From assembly GCA_039707655.1 (NCBI GenBank), contig CM077673.1:268130288-268194287 (forward strand): a DNA stretch of 64,000 nt. Direction: 5' to 3'. This document shows, piece by piece, positions 59,094-64,000 of the stretch. The DNA comes from Elymus sibiricus (Eukaryota > Streptophyta > Magnoliopsida > Poales > Poaceae). Position numbers and translations under genes: made by a program. Positions within the stretch are counted from its first letter, which is position 1. Each line of letters opens with the position of its first letter. The notes beneath the pieces were generated by a model. That model was given only the letters and a program-made list of their open reading frames with translations, searched no databases and had not been told where the DNA came from.

Positions 59094-62000
59094 TCTCCCC
59101 CCCCCTTGGGGAAGATCCGTCCTCGGATCAAGATCTTCATCACCATGGAAGGGGGATAAGTCCATGACGTTGAATGTGTCGCTCACATTGTACTTGTCGC
59201 GTGGGATGTCGATCTTGTAGGCATTGTCGTTGTAGCGTGCCAACACTTTGAAGGGTCCATCGGCGCGAGGAAGCAGCTTGGACTTGCGCTCGGCGGGGAA
59301 ATGGTCCTTGCGAAGGTGTATCCACACAAGAGCACCGACCTTGAACACCATGGGGTTCTTGTTGATGTTGCGCTTGGCGGTGACGCGGTCCACTTGACGT
59401 TCTATCGTGCGTCTTGTATCTTCATGCATCTTCTTGATGTAGCTTGCCATTGCACTTGCGTCCATGTTGACGCGCTCTTGGAGTGGTAGAGGAAGGATGT
59501 CCAATGGGGACAATGGGTTGAAGCCGTAGACCACCTCGATAGGAGACTTGCCGGTGGTGAAGTGTCTTGCGCGGTTGTAGGCATACTCGGTGATGGGGAG
59601 GCAATCTTCCCATTCCTTGAGATTCTTCTTGATCAACACGCGAAGGAGAGTCGATAGTGTCCAGTTCGTCACCTCCGTTTGGCCATCGGTTTGTGGGTGA
59701 TATGCCGAAGAGAATAGTAGCTTGATCCCGAGCTTGGCGCATAGTGTCTTCCAAAAGTAGCTAAGGAATTTGACATCACGATCCGAGACAATGGTCTTGG
59801 GCACTCCATATAGCCGTAAGATGTCCCTACAAAATAGATTTGCAATATGTGAAGCATCGTCGGTCTTATGGCATGGAATGAAATGAGCCATTTTGGAAAA
59901 ACGATCTACAACAACAAACACGGAATCATGGCCATATTTAGTGCGTGGCAAACCGAGCACGAAATCCATGCTAATGTCTTCCCAAGGTTGAAATGGTATA
60001 GGAAGAGGCATGTAAAGACCGTGGGATTGAGCTTTATAGTTAGCTTTGCGACACGTAGAGCCTCGGTTGGTGAAGCGTACAACATCTCGAAACATCTTTG
60101 GCCAAAAATACTTGTTGGAGATGGTGGCATATTTCTTGTCGCATCCAAAGTGACCCATTAGTCCTCCGCTGTGACCTTCCTGCAAAAGCAACAAACGAAG
60201 AGAAGACTCGGGTATACAAAGTTTGTTAGCACGCATAAGATAGCCATCTTTCATATAATACGTTTCCCAACAAGGTTTTACTTGGCACTTGGCATATGGA
60301 GTAGCAAAAGAAACATCATGCTCATACAAGTCCATGATATGCTCAAGGCCAATAACATTCAATTCAAGTTGAGTAACGAGCATGCATTTGCGGGAAAGAG
60401 CATCCGCCACAACATTTTCTTTACCCTTAATGTACTTGATGACATAAGGAAAAGACTCAATAAATTCACTCCATTTAGCATGTCATTTGTTCAACTTAGT
60501 TTGACCCTTAAGATACTTGAGAGTTTCATGATCGGTATGAATAACAAATTCATGTGGTCGGAGATAATGCTCCTAAACGTTTAACACTCTCACCAAAGCA
60601 TACAATTCCTTATCATAGATGGGATAGTTAAGTTGAGCGCCGGAAAGTTTCTCACTAAAGTATGCAATTGGGCGCTTTTCTTGCATGAGGACACCACCTA
60701 TGCCATTACCACTAGCGTCACAATGCACTTCAAAAGTTCTATCAAAGTTTGGTAATGCAAGCAAAGGTGCATGAGTAAGCAAAATTTTAAGTTCAAGGAA
60801 CGCGGTGTCTTGCGTTGGTCCCCAAATGAAAGGTGCATTTTTCTTGCTCAAAGCATGTAGAGGAGATGCAATAGTGCTAAAATCCTTAACAAAGCGACGG
60901 TAGAAACCGGCTAGTCCTAGGAAGCTACGCACTTGTTGCAAATTGGTGGGTGTTGGCCAAGTTTTAAATGCATCAATCTTAGTTTCATCCACATGAACAC
61001 CCTTAGAAGAAACTACAAACCTAGGAAGACAACCTTTTCAACACCAAAAGTGCATTTTTCCATGTTAGCATACAATTTTTCCTTCCTAAGCACTTGCAAT
61101 ACTTCCCTAACATGTTTAGCATGCTCCTCAAGAGATTCGCTAAAAACAAGAATGTCATCAAAGTATACCACAACGCAATATCCAATGAATGGGCATAGGA
61201 CATGGTGCATGACACGCATAAATGTACCCAGTGCTTCGGATAAGCCCATGGGCATCACTAGCCATTCATATAGACCAAACTTAGTTTTGAAAGCCGTCTT
61301 CCACTCATCGCCCTCTTGTATGCGTATTTGATAGTAACCACTTTTCAAGTCAATCTTGGAAAATATAGTGGCACCACTAAGTTCATCTAGCATATCATCG
61401 AGGCGAGGAATAGGGTGGCGATATCTAATCGTTATAGCATTGATAGGGTAACAATCCGAACACATGCGCATACTACCATCTTGCTTAGGTACTAGGATCA
61501 CGGGAACCGCACAAGGACTTAAACTCTCGCGTACATGCCCTTTATCTAGGAGTTTTTGGAGTTTCCTTTGGATCTCCTTAGTCTCTTCGGGGTTGACGCG
61601 GTAGGGTGCCTTGTTGGGTAGCGGTGCGCTCGGAATGAGGTCGATGTGGTGTTCGATCCCTCGTTTTGGTGGTAGTCCCAGAGGTAGCTCATCGAGAAAT
61701 ACGTCTTGAAATTCCTGCAACAATTGAGACAACATAAGAGGAAGATGTTGTGAAGGGTTAGGCCGAACGACATCATCCTTGCACACGAGCACGTAGTGAA
61801 AAACGGTCGATGGGCTCTCACTCACATCCCTCAAGTCTCTTTTGGTGGCTAATAGAACTAGGTCTCTCATGTCCCTCATCGTGGAGTCACTCATTTTTGG
61901 CTTGTGGCACTCACTCTCTTTGAGGTGGATCACTCTCTCACTTTTATCTCCACGATGGGATGAAGCTTGCTTGTCGGCGGTCAGTTGACTTGGAGACATT

Positions 62001-62560
62001 GGTCGAAGCACATATTCCTTGCCCTTCATCTTGAAGCTATAGTGATTTGTCCGCCCATTGTGGATGACGCCACGGTCGAATTGCCAAGGTCTCCCAAGGA
62101 GTAGATGGCAAATGGACATGGGAACCACATCACACTCCAAGGTGTCTTCATAAGCGCCAATTTTGAAGGAAACTTGCACGGTATGATCAACTTGGATAGT
62201 GCCGGAGTCACTAAGACATTGGACCTTGTAGGGGCGCGGGTGCTTCTTCTTGACCAATTGTAGTTTGGAGCAAAGGTCTTCACTCGCCAAATTGTGGCAA
62301 CTTCCTCCATCTATGATGACCTTGACGGATTTGCCTTGGATACCCACCTTGGTGTGGAAGATATGGCAACGTTGGTCCTCATCTTCTTGTTGTTGAAGAG
62401 TCAAAACCTTGGAAACAACGAGAGCGGGGCTCGGATCGTTGTCACAAAAGATTTGTGAATCTTCATATTCATTGACTTGTCGGGTGCATGGCGATGTGTT
62501 CCAACGCTTGCATCTCGTCTTCACTCATAGAGTCATAGGTGCCATCGTCTTCAAGAATCA
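59091..62560 (-). pseudogene. Pol of the right-hand Gypsy element: protease, RT, RNase H, integrase
   Basis: Reading leftwards: protease (VIIDGGSCHNLAS near 62300), RT (RYRHPIPRLDDML near 61410; VVYFDDILVFS near 61160), RNase H ([14 protein letters not shown] near 60715; VIHTDHETLKYLKG near 60530), integrase head and core (MDFVLGLPRTKYG near 59960; SSAYHPQTDGQTEV near 59700) and a GPY/F-type tail (DGPFKVLARYNDNAYKI near 59240) ending DLSPFHGDEDLDPRT. The stop TGA (59091-59093) is made of the first three LTR bases. Breaks: a gag/pol frame change near 62480, a one-base loss near 61018, TAG at 60573-60575 and TGA at 60483-60485. The protein is otherwise well conserved. Confidence 0.88.
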
Positions 62561-64000
62561 TGGTCCGTCTTGTTGGACACTCATAGGTCTTGTGGCCGCG
62601 GCCTTGGCATGTGAAACACCTGATGGAGCTTGATTTAGCGGTGTCATCCGGTGTTGTTGTAGAGGACGAAGCCCTTGGCTTGTAGTTGCTTGAAGTAGTG
62701 TGGCGGCTTGACGAAGTCATCTTGTCCTTGTAACTTGACTTGTCGCCAGTAGGTGTTGTAGATTTCGTAGTCGAAGGCGTAGTCGTCGTAGAGTTTTGAG
62801 CACTTGAACCGTAGGTCTTGGAAGAGAACTTGGAATACTTGTAGTCATCTTGCACTTGACGCTCCGCCTTGGTTGCTTGATGGACTAGTTCAAGTAAGTT
62901 GGAGTAGGGTTGGAAATCCGCGATTTTCTTGACTTGGTAGTTGAGACCATTCAAGAAGCGTGCCATTGTTTGCTCATCATCTTCCTTGACATTGGCTCGG
63001 ATCATGGCAATCTCCATGTCTTGATAGTACTCTTCTACGGAATTTGTGCCTTGCTTGAGTAGTTGGAGTTTCTTGAAGAGACCCCAGTTGTAGTGTGTAG
63101 GCACAAATCGAGCTCTCATGAGATCCTTCATTTGAGCCCAAGTGGTGATAGGAGGTTCATCTCTTTCTTTTCTTCGCTCAATTACTTGTTCCCACCAAAT
63201 GAGGACATAGTCTTGGAACTCAAGAGATGCCATGGCAATCTTCTTCTCTTCCTCAAAGTTGTGCAAACGGAAAATCTTGTCAACTTTGAGTGCCCATGAA
63301 AGGTAGTCTTCGGGATCGTTGCTTCAGGAGAACTTGGGAATGGTGAACTTGAGCTTGCCGAAGCGTTGTTCATCATTGTAGTTGTTTTGGCGATGTCCTT
63401 GACGAGGAGGAGGTGCGTCAATGTTGTTGTCGAGTTGACGTTGTGGTTTCCTTCGGGTGTCGTCGTCATTGTGCTCGTCGTGATGTGCTTGAGGCCATTG
63501 ACGAGGTCCTCGCGCGCGGTTTCGTCGTTCTTGTTGCTCCTCTTGGCGAGCGGCTTCTTCTTGTCGTTGTCGATGTTCCTCTTGGCGAGCGTCTTCTTCT
63601 TGTCGTTGTCGATGTTCCTCTTGACGAGCAGCCTCTTCTTGTTGTTCTCGCCAGAGTTCTTCTCGTTCGCGGTGAGCTTGGCGGTTGCGCTCCTCCAAGG
63701 CACGAGTAGCTTCTTCCAAGGCGCGAGTAGCTTGCAGCGCTTGTTCATGGCGACGTTGTTGTTCTTGCTCCCGAGAATCTTGATCTTGTTGACGTCGACG
63801 GTCTTGGGCGCGGACGCGGTCTTGTAATCCATTGTCATGGAATGGATTTTCTTTATCTTGACGTTGTCGAGCTTGAGGTGATCTTGGACCGGAGCGGTCG
63901 TCTTGGTGGTGAACTCGTGCTCGCGTAGGGCTTGCGTCAGAAGAGTACTCCGATGAGTGTCGACTTGAGCGTCGTCTTGACGTAGTCGAAGTAGAGGGAG
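62469..64000 (-). pseudogene. Gag of the right-hand Gypsy element, N-terminus outside window
   Basis: One minus-strand frame is open from the right edge to 62469, apart from a TGA at 63324-63326. From the edge: an Arg/Gln-rich charged head, then three imperfect repeats of RQEEHRQRQEE (about 63650-63520), strongly helical. Then come the gag core (LSWALKVDKIFRLHNF, ALMASLEF-like, FVPTHYNWGLFKKLQLLKQG) and a zinc knuckle, CFTCQGRGHKTYEC (near 62610). The zinc knuckle packages element RNA in the family. The frame ends just past it, where pol begins in another frame. Confidence 0.85.

Larger units (their letters stand above)
58080..64000 (-). mobile_element. Gypsy retrotransposon (CRM-like or related chromovirus), partial
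   Basis: The 3' LTR 58080-59093 (TGATACGGGG to CCGCATCA) is followed on the minus strand by the PPT (59094-59111) and by pol and gag running off the right edge. The 5' LTR lies outside, so neither TSD nor age can be given; the left TSD copy would be AAGGT (58075-58079). Absence of a C-terminal chromodomain and a pol that ends on the LTR suggest a CRM-like lineage, but the clade is not settled. Confidence 0.8.

Noticed and set aside
63366..63827. Plus-strand hydrophobic frames of 98-153 codons
   Set aside because: They are antisense to the Arg/Gln/Glu repeat of gag, whose complement codes for Leu/Val-rich peptides.

Overview
This window is plant intergenic DNA and reads as a large-genome grass, most likely wheat, Aegilops or a close relative. 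Nearly every base belongs to a transposable element or to a decayed gene fragment, and the families are those that fill Triticeae chromosomes: BARE/Angela-like and Sirevirus-like Copia, Athila-like Gypsy, chromoviruses, PIF/Harbinger, hAT, LINE and a probable Helitron. I see no intact, functional host gene, no tRNA or rRNA gene and no CRISPR array. Family names are recalled, not looked up. Boundaries come from LTR ends, target-site duplications (TSDs), primer-binding sites (PBS) and polypurine tracts (PPT) read directly.

Left part (1-15248). A PIF/Harbinger element enters from the left edge and ends near 1029. It abuts a degraded cytochrome P450 fragment. A Reina-like Gypsy chromovirus (1320-8700, minus strand) carries a second, solo LTR inside its integrase gene. 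The DNA to its right is a fragment of a clade A protein phosphatase 2C gene, split by a hAT transposon (8770-11603, 8-bp TSD). A 5'-truncated LINE, a fold-back MITE and a short tandem repeat complete this part.

Central part (15249-50009). This is best explained as four insertions inside one another. A Helitron-like element (3' hairpin plus CTAG on the minus strand at 15249) was hit by a Sirevirus-like Copia element (21067-48930, TSD AATAC). That was hit by an Angela/BARE-like Copia (23006-41784, TSD CCAAG), which was hit by an Athila-like Gypsy (26379-36584, TSD CTCAT). All three LTR elements have perfect 5-bp TSDs, PBS and PPT. None can make a full polyprotein: each has nonsense mutations, and the Angela copy also has frameshifts.

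Right part (50010-64000). Host repeat sequence resumes, followed by an unclassified GC-rich repeat. Next comes a Sabrina/WHAM-type non-autonomous Athila relative (51268-57835) that encodes only a short protein of unknown function. Its 3' LTR breaks into a scrap of Athila protease. Last is a Gypsy element on the minus strand (58080 to the right edge), whose 5' LTR lies outside the window.

There is no operon-like cooperation among these genes. The logic is archaeological: insertion order, captured gene pieces and mutational decay.
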